Source: Drosophila pseudoobscura (lineage: Eukaryota > Arthropoda > Insecta > Diptera > Drosophilidae). From it: a stretch of DNA of 64,000 bases. The notes beneath the pieces were generated by a model that did no database searches, was not told the DNA's origin, and saw only the letters and a program-made list of their open reading frames with translations. Shown here piece by piece: positions 1 to 9,947 of this stretch (the stretch's first letter is position 1; each line of letters begins with the position of its first letter). Location of the stretch: the NCBI RefSeq assembly GCF_009870125.1, contig NC_046679.1:5828001-5892000 (forward strand). Direction: 5' to 3'. The translations under genes and the position numbers were made by a program.

Positions 1-303
1 GCTGCTTTGAAACGAAATTAACAATGACTTTTTCAACGAGCAAAAGGTAGATATTAATAAAAGTGTGGAATTTCTTTTAAATAGTATTTATAACCAAAAA
101 TTTATTTCAGACTTTTCGCTAACTTAGACGTTTACAATTGGCTGCTAACATAAAACTAAACAATTAAATTGCTAATACTAAGACAGTTTATGGAGAGAGA
201 TCCACTGTCATTGTTATCACTTTAAAATTTGCATAAAATAAACTTTGAATAAATTCATCAAAGTATGAAAATCTCTATGGCTTCGGCTCCTTACAAGCGT
301 CCC
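1..303 (-). other. 3' flank of the left Hsp70 gene
   Basis: AT-rich sequence downstream of the minus-strand Hsp70 stop codon. It carries the 3' UTR: a minus-strand AATAAA lies at 106-101. Similarity to the other Hsp70 copy extends only about 40 bases past the stop codon, to roughly 265, and is then lost, so the 3' UTRs of the two copies differ. I see no other gene here. Confidence 0.6.
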
Positions 304-2229
304 TTAGTCGACCTCCTCGACAGTGGGTCCAGAAAAGCCTCCAAATCCGCCGGCCTGCTGGCCACAGTTGGCTCCTGCCGCTGGACCTGCCGCAGCGCCC
401 TGCTGATGAATCTTGGTCATTATCGGGGAACAGTGCTTGGTGAGCTCCTCCATCTTGTGGTCGAACTCCTCCTTCTCGGCGGTGGTGTTCATGTCCAGCC
501 ACTTGATGGTCTCGTTGCACTTCTCCAGAACGGAAGCTTTATCGGCCTCGCTCAGTTTATCGGATCCGGCCTGTTCCACGGCCTGCTTGACGTTGAAGAC
601 GTAACCCTCCAGGCTGTTGCGTGAGGATACGCGCTGGCGCTGCTTCTCATCCTCGTCGGCGTAGCGCTCTGCCTCGTTCACCATGCGGTCGATATCAGCT
701 TGGGATAGGCGGCCCTTGTCGTTCTGTATGGTAATGTTCTTGGCTTTGCCCGTGCTCATTTCCTTGGCAGTGACGTTGAGGATGCCGTTGGCGTCCAGGT
801 CGAAAGTGACTTCGATCTGAGGCACGCCTCGCGGTGCTGGAGGAATTCCCGACAGTTCGAAGGTGCCCAGGGCGTTGTTGTCCTTGGTCATCGCGCGCTC
901 GCCCTCGAACACCTGGATTGACACTCCGGGCTGGTTGTCGGCGTACGTCGAGAAGGTCTTGGTCTGCTTTGAGGGAATGCGGCAGTTGCGCTCGATCAGC
1001 TTTGTCATCACTCCGCCAGCAGTCTCTATGCCGAGGGAGAGCGGCGCCACATCCACCAGCAACACGTCCTGGATCTTGCCGCTTTGGTCGCCACTGAGGA
1101 TCGCGGCCTGGACAGCAGCGCCGTAGGCCACCGCCTCGTCTGGATTGATGGACAGGTTGAGGCTCTTGCCGTTGAAGAACTGTTGGAGGAGGCTCTGCAC
1201 CTTAGGGATGCGCGTGGAGCCGCCTACGAGCACAATGTCATGGATCTGGCTCTTGTCCATCTTGGCGTCGGTGAGGGCCTTCTCCACCGGCTGCAATGTG
1301 TTCCTGAAGAGGTCGGCGCACAGTTCCTCGAAACGTGCGCGGCTCATCTTTGTGTAGTAGTCGTGGCCCTCGAACAGAGCGTCTATCTCAATGGTCGCCT
1401 CCGTGCTGGAGGAGAGGGTGCGCTTGGCCCGCTCGGCCGCCGTTCGGAGGCGTCGCAGAGCACGAGGGTTGGAGCGCAGATCCTTCTTGAATTTACGCTT
1501 GAACTCGTCTGCTAGGTGTGTGACCAGTCGGTTGTCAAAGTCCTCGCCGCCCAGATGGGTGTCTCCGGCAGTGGCCCGCACCTCAAACAGGGATCCCTCG
1601 TCGATGGTCAGGATGGACACGTCGAAGGTTCCGCCGCCCAGGTCGAAGATGAGCACGTTGCGCTCACCCTTCAGATTCTTGTCCAGGCCATAGGCCAGCG
1701 CGGCCGCCGTCGGCTCATTGACGATTCTGAGCACATTGAGGCCTGCGATGCGGCCAGCATCCTTCGTGGCCTGGCGCTGTGAGTCGTTGAAGTAGGCAGG
1801 CACTGTGATGACTGCGTCTGTGATGGTCTGGCCCAGATAAGCCTCGGCCGTCTCCTTCATTTTGACCAGCACCATCGAGCTGATCTCCTCCGGGGAAAAG
1901 CGCTTCGCTTCGCCCTTGAACTCAACGCCAATCTTTGGCTTGCCTCCATCGCTTACCACCTTGAACGGCCAGTGCTTGATGTCCTCCGCAATCTTGGGAT
2001 CGTCGTACCTGCGCCCAATCAGGCGCTTCGCATCGAACACTGTGTTCTTCGGGTTCATCGCCACCTGGTTCTTGGCGGCGTCGCCAATCAGGCGCTCCGA
2101 CTCTGTGAATCCCACATAGCTGGGCGTCGTCCGGTTTCCCTGGTCGTTGGCGATGATCTCCACCTTTCCGTGCTGGTAGACACCCACGCAGGAGTACGTG
2201 GTGCCCAAGTCGATGCCAATAGCCGGCAT
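304..2229 (-). CDS. Hsp70A: Heat shock protein 70, left copy
   Basis: Intronless 641-residue cytosolic/nuclear Hsp70 chaperone. It binds exposed hydrophobic peptides under ATP control with J-protein and nucleotide-exchange partners. The N-terminal ATPase begins with [14 protein letters not shown] and contains the phosphate motif [10 protein letters not shown] and the [10 protein letters not shown] signature. The substrate-binding domain and helical lid follow, then a short Gly-rich stretch and the EEVD end that binds TPR co-chaperones. Lack of introns is typical of stress-inducible Hsp70, because splicing is blocked in heat shock. It is the mirror partner of the gene at 4540-6465; the proteins differ at one residue (530: Gln here, His there). 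The symbol is generic: which of the two corresponds to a named melanogaster copy cannot be told, because such copies are homogenised by gene conversion. Confidence 0.97.
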   Translation of the reverse strand: MPAIGIDLGTTYSCVGVYQHGKVEIIANDQGNRTTPSYVGFTESERLIGDAAKNQVAMNPKNTVFDAKRLIGRRYDDPKIAEDIKHWPFKVVSDGGKPKIGVEFKGEAKRFSPEEISSMVLVKMKETAEAYLGQTITDAVITVPAYFNDSQRQATKDAGRIAGLNVLRIVNEPTAAALAYGLDKNLKGERNVLIFDLGGGTFDVSILTIDEGSLFEVRATAGDTHLGGEDFDNRLVTHLADEFKRKFKKDLRSNPRALRRLRTAAERAKRTLSSSTEATIEIDALFEGHDYYTKMSRARFEELCADLFRNTLQPVEKALTDAKMDKSQIHDIVLVGGSTRIPKVQSLLQQFFNGKSLNLSINPDEAVAYGAAVQAAILSGDQSGKIQDVLLVDVAPLSLGIETAGGVMTKLIERNCRIPSKQTKTFSTYADNQPGVSIQVFEGERAMTKDNNALGTFELSGIPPAPRGVPQIEVTFDLDANGILNVTAKEMSTGKAKNITIQNDKGRLSQADIDRMVNEAERYADEDEKQRQRVSSRNSLEGYVFNVKQAVEQAGSDKLSEADKASVLEKCNETIKWLDMNTTAEKEEFDHKMEELTKHCSPIMTKIHQQGAAAGPAAGANCGQQAGGFGGFSGPTVEEVD

Positions 2230-2460
2230 TCTGTTTCTGTTTATGGTTTCTGGCTGCGTTTAAGATGCACTGGAACGTGTATTAATTGCTGCTTTTACTG
2301 TCGCAGGTAGTTTTTTCTTCTCAATGCGTATGGTTTCTTCTTTTGTTCAATTTGAGTTTTTTAGAAATGGTTTACTTTGCTTTTTGCAGTTGTTTTGGCT
2401 TTTGGTAGCTCGCTTTGTTTCACTTTTGAGATGTGTTCTCTTCGCTTGTTTGAATTGAAT

Positions 2461-2765
2461 TGCTGCGAAGAGAAACTGGCGGCTGTATTTATACCTGGCC
2501 GCTCTCCGTTCGAAACTTCCAGAGCTCTCTTCTAGAAATATCTTGAATGTTACCCTGAATCGCGTGCGTCAGAGCGAGACAACGAGTCTTGGCAGCTGTC
2601 AGAGGCCGCAGAGAGAGCGCAAACAGCTTGTACTCGTGAGAGAGGGTCGACGAAATTTCTCGACTTTTCCTCTGGCCAATGTATCTGCGAGGTTCGAGTA
2701 TCTGACCTACCGCAACAAGCGGCTTGTTTTGGGAATCTAGAAAATTCGGATGATTTCCGGAAGTT
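2461..2765 (-). promoter_or_regulatory. Heat-shock promoter of the left Hsp70 gene
   Basis: Mirror image of the right-hand promoter. The TATAAATA box lies at 2493-2486 on the minus strand and the initiator is near 2461, giving a 5' UTR of about 232 nt, which is close to the long unstructured leader known for fly Hsp70. Alternating GAA/TTC heat-shock elements lie at about 2509-2538 (proximal), 2651-2660 and 2734-2748 (distal). CT/GA-rich runs between them are GAGA-factor type sites. Only a few substitutions separate it from the other copy. Confidence 0.85.
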
Positions 2766-4003
2766 TTTATGTCCATATAAAACATAACATATGTACATTT
2801 ATCTTGATGTTAGACGAGCAATACGCGCAAGGTATTGTTAGATATGTCTGTACATATTTATATAAGTATTCCGTTAATACAACTACTATATAATAGGACC
2901 CATTTTTGATAAGTGGTCCGGTTTCGACAAACGATCTGGCTATTCAAGAACATAAAGTCTGTACATCACCTCTGTACATGGAAATAGTAGCGCCTCACCT
3001 CAAAACTTTTGAATCAATTTTTAAGCATACACTTTTACACTTTTAAAATTTAGTATATAATTCAGAATATAGAATGGATTGGGTTCGTTTGCAGGCGGCA
3101 TAGTTTTCTACTCGAAAATAGGTAATCCGCCTAACGATAGCAGTTGGGGGAATTTTTTGAGTGTTCATTCGGTGTTCCACCAACAGAGCACAGTCGACCA
3201 AAGTAGCTTACCATAAATGAATACAAATCGATCAAATACAAGGATTCGTTGGGTATGATTTTGTATGATTTACTCTGGTTAAAGCAACTTGATTAGATTT
3301 GTGGTGAAAATGGATGTGTGTATCGCTCAGAAGGAATCGTTTCCGACCCCATAAAGTACATATATTCCTGATCAGCATCAATAGCCGAGTCGATTGAGCC
3401 CTGTCTGTCTGTCCGTCCCTATCAGCGCCTAGTGCTCAAAGACTATAAGAGCTAGAACAACGACGTTTTATATCCGGACCTCTGTGAGCTCACAACGTTC
3501 CCCCTCGTTTAAAATAATCTGCACAATAATGGCTTGAAATAACAAAAAATATATGTGGCTCTGCAGGGATCGGAATATACATATGTTACTCTACGAAAAC
3601 GAAACTTACAGTCGTATCAAATTGTGGCTTCTTATCGAAGTTCCACTAAAACGAAACTAAATATTACCTTTTTGGCACGGAAAGACGCTCCACATACCAA
3701 ATAAAAGACCTTAATAATCTGTGGACCCTGTAATGGGAATTTTAGATTTGTCATATTAAGGCAAAGGCTATGTACCTTATATTTATGATAACTTTAATTC
3801 CTTTATTTATTAATTCCCTCAGAAATAGAATCGTAACGGGACCAGATTCATCCATTTCACTATCACTCGAGATGGGGATTTTCCTGTTGAAAAAAAAACC
3901 ATTTGACCTAAATCACAAATTTTTTATTTTTATACTAAAGAATATAATTAATATCTCATCAAACATTGAGGTAAAAGTATGCATTGTATGTATTTGGATT
4001 GAC
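2766..4003. other. Spacer between the two Hsp70 promoters
   Basis: AT-rich spacer between the inverted-repeat arms. I find no coding exon. Its only recognisable content is a degraded DINE-1-like element near 3330-3490. The rest, including the A/T-rich stretches at 3050-3100 and 3880-3960, shows nothing I can name. Confidence 0.6.
3330..3490 (+). mobile_element. DINE-1-like (non-autonomous Helitron) relic
   Basis: The order of short blocks matches the internal core of the Drosophila DINE-1/INE-1-like Helitron family as I remember it: CCGACCCCATAAAGTA, then CCTGATCAGCATCAATAGCC, GAGTCGATTGAG, CTGTCTGTCTGTCCGTCC, and finally GACTATAAGAGCTAGAACAA with ATATCCGGACC. The same blocks recur inverted at 42520-42705. 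The ends are not identifiable, so this is a decayed, immobile copy lying between the Hsp70 promoters. Confidence 0.65.
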
Positions 4004-4020
4004 ATGCTCCAGAAATCAAC

Positions 4021-4308
4021 CGAATTTTCTAGATTCCCAAAACAAGCCGCTTGTTGCGGTAGGTCAGATATTCGAACCTCGCAGATACTTTGGCCAGAGG
4101 AAAAGTCGAGAAATTTCGTCGACCCTCTCTCACGAGTACAAGCTGTTTGTGCTCTCTCTGCGGCCGCTACCAGCTGCCAAGACTCGTTGTCTCGCTCTGA
4201 CGCACGCGATTCAGGGTAACATTCAAGATATTTCTAGAAGAGAGCTCTGGAAGTTTCGAACGGAGAGCGGCCAGGTATAAATACAGCCGCCAGTTTCTCT
4301 TCGCAGCA
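4021..4308 (+). promoter_or_regulatory. Heat-shock promoter of the right Hsp70 gene
   Basis: The TATAAATA box is at 4276-4283. Transcription probably starts near 4308 in CAATTCAATTCAAAC, which resembles the fly Hsp70 initiator. Heat-shock elements made of alternating nGAAn and nTTCn units are visible at 4021-4035 (three units), 4109-4118 (two units) and 4231-4260 (several, just upstream of TATA). CTCTCT runs at 4125-4130 and 4152-4159 and a CTCGCTCT at 4191-4198 are GAGA-factor-like. The layout matches the known paused, HSF-inducible Hsp70 promoter. Confidence 0.88.
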
Positions 4309-4539
4309 ATTCAATTCAAACAAGCGAAGAGAACACATCTCAAAAGTGAAACAAAGCGAGCTACCAAAAGCCAAAACAACTGCAAAAAGCAAAGTAAACC
4401 ATTTCTAAAAAACTCAAATTGAACAAAAGAAGAAACCATACGCATTGAGAAGAAAAAACTACCTGCGACAGTAAAAGCAGCAATTAATACACGTTCCAGT
4501 GCATCTTAAACGCAGCCAGAAACCATAAACAGAAACAGA

Positions 4540-6465
4540 ATGCCGGCTATTGGCATCGACTTGGGCACCACGTACTCCTGCGTGGGTGTCTACCAGCACG
4601 GAAAGGTGGAGATCATCGCCAACGACCAGGGAAACCGGACGACGCCCAGCTATGTGGGATTCACAGAGTCGGAGCGCCTGATTGGCGACGCCGCCAAGAA
4701 CCAGGTGGCGATGAACCCGAAGAACACAGTGTTCGATGCGAAGCGCCTGATTGGGCGCAGGTACGACGATCCCAAGATTGCGGAGGACATCAAGCACTGG
4801 CCGTTCAAGGTGGTAAGCGATGGAGGCAAGCCAAAGATTGGCGTTGAGTTCAAGGGCGAAGCGAAGCGCTTTTCCCCGGAGGAGATCAGCTCGATGGTGC
4901 TGGTCAAAATGAAGGAGACGGCCGAGGCTTATCTGGGCCAGACCATCACAGACGCAGTCATCACAGTGCCTGCCTACTTCAACGACTCACAGCGCCAGGC
5001 CACGAAGGATGCTGGCCGCATCGCAGGCCTCAATGTGCTCAGAATCGTCAATGAGCCGACGGCGGCCGCGCTGGCCTATGGGCTGGACAAGAATCTGAAG
5101 GGTGAGCGCAACGTGCTCATCTTCGACCTGGGCGGCGGAACCTTCGACGTGTCCATCCTCACCATCGACGAGGGATCCCTGTTTGAGGTGCGGGCCACTG
5201 CCGGAGACACCCACCTGGGCGGCGAGGACTTTGACAACCGACTGGTCACACACCTGGCAGACGAGTTCAAGCGTAAATTCAAGAAGGATCTGCGCTCCAA
5301 CCCTCGTGCTCTGCGACGCCTCCGAACGGCGGCCGAGCGGGCCAAGCGCACCCTCTCCTCCAGCACGGAGGCGACCATTGAGATAGACGCTCTGTTCGAG
5401 GGCCACGACTACTACACCAAGATGAGCCGCGCACGTTTCGAGGAACTGTGCGCCGACCTCTTCAGGAACACATTGCAGCCGGTGGAGAAGGCCCTCACCG
5501 ACGCCAAGATGGACAAGAGCCAGATCCATGACATTGTGCTCGTAGGCGGCTCCACGCGCATCCCTAAGGTGCAGAGCCTCCTCCAACAGTTCTTCAACGG
5601 CAAGAGCCTCAACCTGTCCATCAATCCAGACGAGGCGGTGGCCTACGGCGCTGCTGTCCAGGCCGCGATCCTCAGTGGCGACCAAAGCGGCAAGATCCAG
5701 GACGTGTTGCTGGTGGATGTGGCGCCGCTCTCCCTCGGCATAGAGACTGCTGGCGGAGTGATGACAAAGCTGATCGAGCGCAACTGCCGCATTCCCTCAA
5801 AGCAGACCAAGACCTTCTCGACGTACGCCGACAACCAGCCCGGAGTGTCAATCCAGGTGTTCGAGGGCGAGCGCGCAATGACCAAGGACAACAACGCCCT
5901 GGGCACCTTCGAACTGTCGGGAATTCCTCCAGCACCGCGAGGCGTGCCTCAGATCGAAGTCACTTTCGACCTGGACGCCAACGGCATCCTCAACGTCACT
6001 GCCAAGGAAATGAGCACGGGCAAGGCCAAGAACATTACCATACAGAACGACAAGGGCCGCCTATCCCAAGCTGATATCGACCGCATGGTGAACGAGGCAG
6101 AGCGCTACGCCGACGAGGATGAGAAGCATCGCCAGCGCGTATCCTCGCGCAACAGCCTGGAGGGTTACGTCTTCAACGTCAAGCAGGCCGTGGAACAGGC
6201 CGGATCCGATAAACTGAGTGAGGCCGATAAGGCTTCCGTTCTGGAGAAGTGCAACGAGACCATCAAGTGGCTGGACATGAACACCACCGCCGAGAAGGAG
6301 GAGTTCGACCACAAGATGGAGGAGCTCACCAAGCACTGTTCCCCGATAATGACCAAGATTCATCAGCAGGGCGCTGCGGCAGGTCCAGCGGCAGGAGCCA
6401 ACTGTGGCCAGCAGGCCGGCGGATTTGGAGGCTTTTCTGGACCCACTGTCGAGGAGGTCGACTAA
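4540..6465 (+). CDS. Hsp70A: Heat shock protein 70, right copy
   Basis: Second intronless Hsp70 of 641 residues, head-to-head with the copy at 304-2229. It has the same domains: ATPase (about residues 1-380), substrate-binding sandwich (to about 510), helical lid and the C-terminal EEVD. The only amino-acid difference from its twin is His at residue 530 (CAT, 6127-6129) where the other has Gln; a handful of silent changes are also visible. The first ATG follows a 232 nt A-rich leader that fits cap-proximal, heat-shock-permitted translation. It is expected to be transcribed by HSF on stress from the promoter at 4021-4308. Identification is certain; the exact orthologous copy name is not. Confidence 0.97.
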   Translation: MPAIGIDLGTTYSCVGVYQHGKVEIIANDQGNRTTPSYVGFTESERLIGDAAKNQVAMNPKNTVFDAKRLIGRRYDDPKIAEDIKHWPFKVVSDGGKPKIGVEFKGEAKRFSPEEISSMVLVKMKETAEAYLGQTITDAVITVPAYFNDSQRQATKDAGRIAGLNVLRIVNEPTAAALAYGLDKNLKGERNVLIFDLGGGTFDVSILTIDEGSLFEVRATAGDTHLGGEDFDNRLVTHLADEFKRKFKKDLRSNPRALRRLRTAAERAKRTLSSSTEATIEIDALFEGHDYYTKMSRARFEELCADLFRNTLQPVEKALTDAKMDKSQIHDIVLVGGSTRIPKVQSLLQQFFNGKSLNLSINPDEAVAYGAAVQAAILSGDQSGKIQDVLLVDVAPLSLGIETAGGVMTKLIERNCRIPSKQTKTFSTYADNQPGVSIQVFEGERAMTKDNNALGTFELSGIPPAPRGVPQIEVTFDLDANGILNVTAKEMSTGKAKNITIQNDKGRLSQADIDRMVNEAERYADEDEKHRQRVSSRNSLEGYVFNVKQAVEQAGSDKLSEADKASVLEKCNETIKWLDMNTTAEKEEFDHKMEELTKHCSPIMTKIHQQGAAAGPAAGANCGQQAGGFGGFSGPTVEEVD

Positions 6466-6953
6466 GGGACACTCGTAAGGAGCCGAAGCCATAGAGATAT
6501 TTACATTGATGGATTTATTTTAAGTACATTTTAAGTTTTGAAGACTGACAAGAATTTTTGGTTGTTTTCCCACCTAATCATTCCTAGTATTGGCGAATAA
6601 ATTGTTAGTTTTACGTTAGCAACAAATTGTAAATGTCTAAGTTAGTTTAAAGTCTCAAATAAAATATTTATTTTACTGTTTAAAAGAAAAACATCAAGCT
6701 TTTGTGTGGGGTTTCTTCATTGTAACCTTTTTGTGAAATTATTTCAGTTTTATATTTTTGCAAGACGAAAGTTTCAAATCGAACGCGTTTTCTTACACTT
6801 GTAGATTGGTCAGAATATAGACGAGCTATTTACATGGAATGGATAGTAAAATAATAAATGCACTCTATCAGAATGTGTAATCGTATACGTATTACAGATA
6901 TTGTTGGCGAGATTAATTCGAATTCTCCTACTAAATTTCCTTAACTTAAAGTT
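6466..6953 (+). other. Right Hsp70 3' UTR and downstream spacer
   Basis: Contains two plus-strand AATAAA signals at 6596-6601 and 6658-6663 followed by T-rich DNA, so the right Hsp70 transcript most likely ends near 6680. The stretch from about 6700 to 6953 has no visible gene and is the 3' side of the next, minus-strand gene. Confidence 0.6.
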
Positions 6954-7200
6954 AAAGTTCCTTCGATGGAAAGGGGGAAAAAAACAATAATACACCATGA
7001 TCCTTTTCTTAAATTTAAAGTTCCTTCGATGGAAGGGGGAAAAAAAACAATGATACACTCTGATCCTTTTCTTAAAGTTAAAGTTCCTTCGATGGAAGTG
7101 GGGAAAAAACAATGATACACTCTGATCCTTTTCTTAAATTTAAAGTTCCTTCGATGGAAGGGGGGAAAAAAAAACAATAAGCTACCATAATCCTTAAGGT
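6954..7200. repeat. Minisatellite, four copies of a 62-63 bp unit
   Basis: The phrase AAAGTTCCTTCGATGGAA recurs at 6954, 7017, 7080 and 7142, followed each time by a G-run, an A-run, ACAATRATACAC and TGATCCTTTTCTTAAA. Copies differ by small indels in the G and A runs. It lies in the 3' flank of the dalmatian-like gene, ending only a few bases beyond that stop codon, so it may be transcribed in its 3' UTR. Confidence 0.92.
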
Positions 7201-7205
7201 ATGGG

Positions 7206-9947
7206 CTATTCAATGACCAGTGAATAATTTTGCACCTCCTCGCATTCCTTGTTGAAGCTGGTGATGAATTCCTGCAGTTTTGCCTCGTGCTCGACATCCT
7301 TTCGGGGTCGTTTTTGTCGCGGTCCTGGACCTCTTTTCTTTGGAGATTCGACGCTGTTATCACGCGAGTCCGGCTCGTTCTCCCCGTCCTCGTCTTCGGA
7401 CGATCCACTGTCAATATACAGCACTTGGACGCGTTGCTTCCGCTTGCGCTTGGGTTTCTCCTTCACATAAGTGCGTCTGTGGGCCTGCAAAATAGTTCGT
7501 TTAATTTCGATTACTAGAAATAATGTGCCAGAGATGTTAGGAATTCTGTGCGAGCTGCTTACTACCGATCAAAGATAAACTTGAGTCTTTGCGGCCCTGT
7601 TGGCTCAACTGGAACTAATAAAGCGTTTCAGTTTGGTTTTATCTAGCGCCAACCATTGGTCACGACGTTGTATACTGGGCGCAACGTCGACGATTCTGGG
7701 CGCTTATATTTCTATGCTAATAGGCTTTCTAGGACTTACCTTTGCGTCAAATGTTGTCTCCAGATCGGGCTCTGAATCTTTGAATAATCCAGCCGACTCG
7801 TCTGCAGCCAGTGCAGGTTGCCGTTTCGTCGTTTCCGACAACATGGTGGAGCACAGCACATCCCGAATGTCCCGCTGTTGTGGCTGCAGCTCACCAAAAC
7901 AATCGCCAGCACGGCGCAGCGGAGCGGTGGAAACCTGCGGCAGCTCTTTTTCCGTAGGCCGTAGCTGCTTAAGTCGCTGCAGTTTCTCGTGCAGCGTCAC
8001 ATTTTGAGGGGCGGAAGTAGAGCCCCTAGACTCGGCAGCTTCATCCCCTTCGAGGAATTCCTCAAAGCCGAACAGATGGCCGGATTTACTAGGTGTCTGG
8101 ACAGTCGTGTTCCGTTCTGTTCTGCGGCGTTTGGGACTATTTTCCTCCTCCAAGAACTCATCGAACCCGAAAAACTGATTAGCTGGAGAACTCGTCATTG
8201 CTGGTGTAGTGGCTTTCGTGGGCGTTATGGGTGTTACTTGGATATTCTTCTTCCACGATGGCAGTACAACCACATCCAATATATTGATGTCTTTCAGAGG
8301 AGCACGTTCCTGCAGCGTCCGCCTTGGGTTTGGCAAATGTACAACGTTTTCAACGTTCTCCGCATCTTCCTGATCATTGGCTGTTGTCGGGGTTTTATGC
8401 GCAACAGTTGGTGGCAGATTTTCCTCGTTTGAATCGTTCGCATTCGATCCCAGACTGTGCTCGTTCAAGGCCGGACAAATTGACTCTTCGTTGGGTGGAT
8501 CCTCCACTGGTCCTGCTGCTGCTGCTGCTTCGTCTGGTACGTAGACATGCTGGCGACGTTGAATATGATCGCTGGAATACGATGGCAACTGTGATGTGTT
8601 GAAGCCGAATACAAATGTATTCGGCATGGCTGATTCGTCAGATACTCGCCAGGGAGAGGCACCACCTGAAGGACTGGCCACCACAGTCTGTCGTGGAATC
8701 GGGGAAATTGCCGATGCCGTGACATTGCTACTTGGGCTCTTACGTCTGAGCGGTGTGCTCACAAATTTACGCGCCATATTCACCAGTTGGCGGCGTCTCT
8801 CTATCGAGTTTGTCGGATAATGTGTCTTAGTTTCATTGAGCAATACGGAACGGGCCAAATGGCTGTAGGCGCCGTCGTGTAAGGGTGGTGTGTTGGGGTG
8901 GTGTGTCGATGCATTCCGCTGGACAGAAAAGCGTGCCTGCGGAGGGCTATGCACACTCACTGATACTTGAAAAGGTCCAGCGTTGGGTGCTTCAGAATCA
9001 CTGCTACCGATCACATCATTGTCGGGCTCGAGAATCGGCGACAGGGCCGCGGCCGCGGGCGCCAGAGGAATCCGTTTCTCTGGCGTGCCCTCTTTGGACT
9101 TTGAAGTTTCCAAGTTTTTCAGAGAGCATTGTCTTCGTTTACCCACTGGTCGAACCTTCTTCACGGGCTTGGCGCGTTGTCTGCCATCCTTTTTGGAGCG
9201 AATCATTACGCACGCCTTGCCGGCGCTTACCATCTTTTTGATTATATCAGCAGCAGGATCTTCGCGATTCTTGTCATCTTCAATCTGAGACTGGGAGAGA
9301 AACTCATAGACGTTGCGCGTGACGGAAGACCTTGATCGCGTCGGTGGCTGATCTCTGTGGAAGAACCGATGCCCTCGCTCAGCCTGCGTTGTTGTACTTT
9401 GCGCGGATGTCGCTGTCTCTGCAGGCTTAGCCAGGGGGAATCGTTTGATGCGAACACGTACTGGTGTTGTAGTTGTAGGCGGCGCGGAAGCCACTGTCTC
9501 TGCCGGCTTAGCCAAGGGGATTCTCTTGAGGCGCACTTGAACTGGGGATACAGTTGTAGGCTGGACTGGTGTCGCCGTCTCCACTGGCTTGGGCACAGGC
9601 AATTTCTTGATGCGAATGCGAAATGGTGATATAGTTGCGTCTGAAAAAATGTTGATGATCACTTGTGATGGGCATAAATCGTACAAACAGAACATACTTG
9701 GTAAATTCGCGCCCGTGACGTTCATCTGTGTTCTGGACACGCACATCGTGGAGTTGCGATCTGGCTGAAAGACACTTGTGTCGCATGCTCCAGCGCGCGC
9801 CTCGGGTGGATTGGTAGGGGATGGGATAGCATTTTGGCTAGAAATGGGCTCTTGGCCCGTTAGTATTGCATTTTCGTGGAGCTTAATGCGCTGTATTTTA
9901 ACTACGCATCTTCGAAGGCGAGGCATTGAAGTCGTGGTGGCTGCCAT
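7206..9947 (-). CDS. dmt: Dalmatian/Sororin-like cohesion protector
   Basis: Exons (minus strand): 9947-9698, 9640-7740, 7484-7206; 809 residues. Phases agree at both introns (57 nt; 255 nt with a GTAAGT donor). The protein is basic, Ser/Pro-rich and largely disordered. The last exon ends in an acidic/aromatic box (FITSFNKECEEVQ...YSLVIE) that resembles the C-terminal Sororin domain. Three FGF-type motifs lie near residues 427 (VFGFN), 573 (FFGFDEFLEEE) and 605 (LFGFEEFLEGDE); Sororin uses an FGF motif to bind Pds5. Drosophila Dalmatian is known as the Sororin counterpart that protects sister-chromatid cohesin, and it also has Shugoshin-like activity. Many SP/TP sites would fit mitotic phosphorylation. 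Assignment rests on these short motifs, not on a search. It shares a divergent promoter with trabid. Confidence 0.7.
9385..9640 (-). repeat. Three tandem basic peptide repeats in the dalmatian-like gene
   Basis: Three successive units of roughly 27 residues, each built as RIRIKK/RLKR/RIKR, then a Pro, a KP-x-ET motif, Ala/Ser/Pro and a Thr run (for example VRLKRIPLAKPAETV and VRIKRFPLAKPAETA). The DNA copies are similar but not identical. They begin exactly at the start of exon 2, suggesting internal expansion next to the splice site. Confidence 0.8.

Larger units (their letters stand above)
265..2765. repeat. Left arm of the Hsp70 inverted repeat
   Basis: Position x in this arm pairs with about 6769 minus x in the right arm. 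The arm holds the whole coding region, leader, core promoter and all heat-shock elements. Identity is very high through these parts and fades about 40 bases past the stop codon and just beyond the distal heat-shock element. The arms are separated by roughly 1.2 kb of unrelated spacer. Confidence 0.9.
4004..6504. repeat. Right arm of the Hsp70 inverted repeat
   Basis: Reverse complement of 265-2765. It starts just upstream of the distal heat-shock element and ends about 40 bases after the Hsp70 stop codon, where CCGAAGCCATAGAGAT is still shared and the sequences then diverge. A palindrome with 2.5 kb arms can form a long hairpin and provides a substrate for gene conversion. Confidence 0.9.

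Noticed and set aside
2689-2703. GGTTCGAGTATC, resembling a tRNA T-loop
   Set aside because: It is part of the Hsp70 upstream region, appears in both arms as TTCGAACCTCG, and no cloverleaf can be drawn around it.
4987-5685. 232-residue open frame antisense to the right Hsp70 (with a split counterpart in the left copy)
   Set aside because: It is the antisense shadow of a GC-rich coding sequence, and the two near-identical Hsp70 copies differ in whether it stays open.
6941-7205. Repetitive peptide (FHRRNFNFKKR-like units) on the minus strand
   Set aside because: It is only the conceptual translation of the 62-63 bp minisatellite, in a 3' flank and without a start context.
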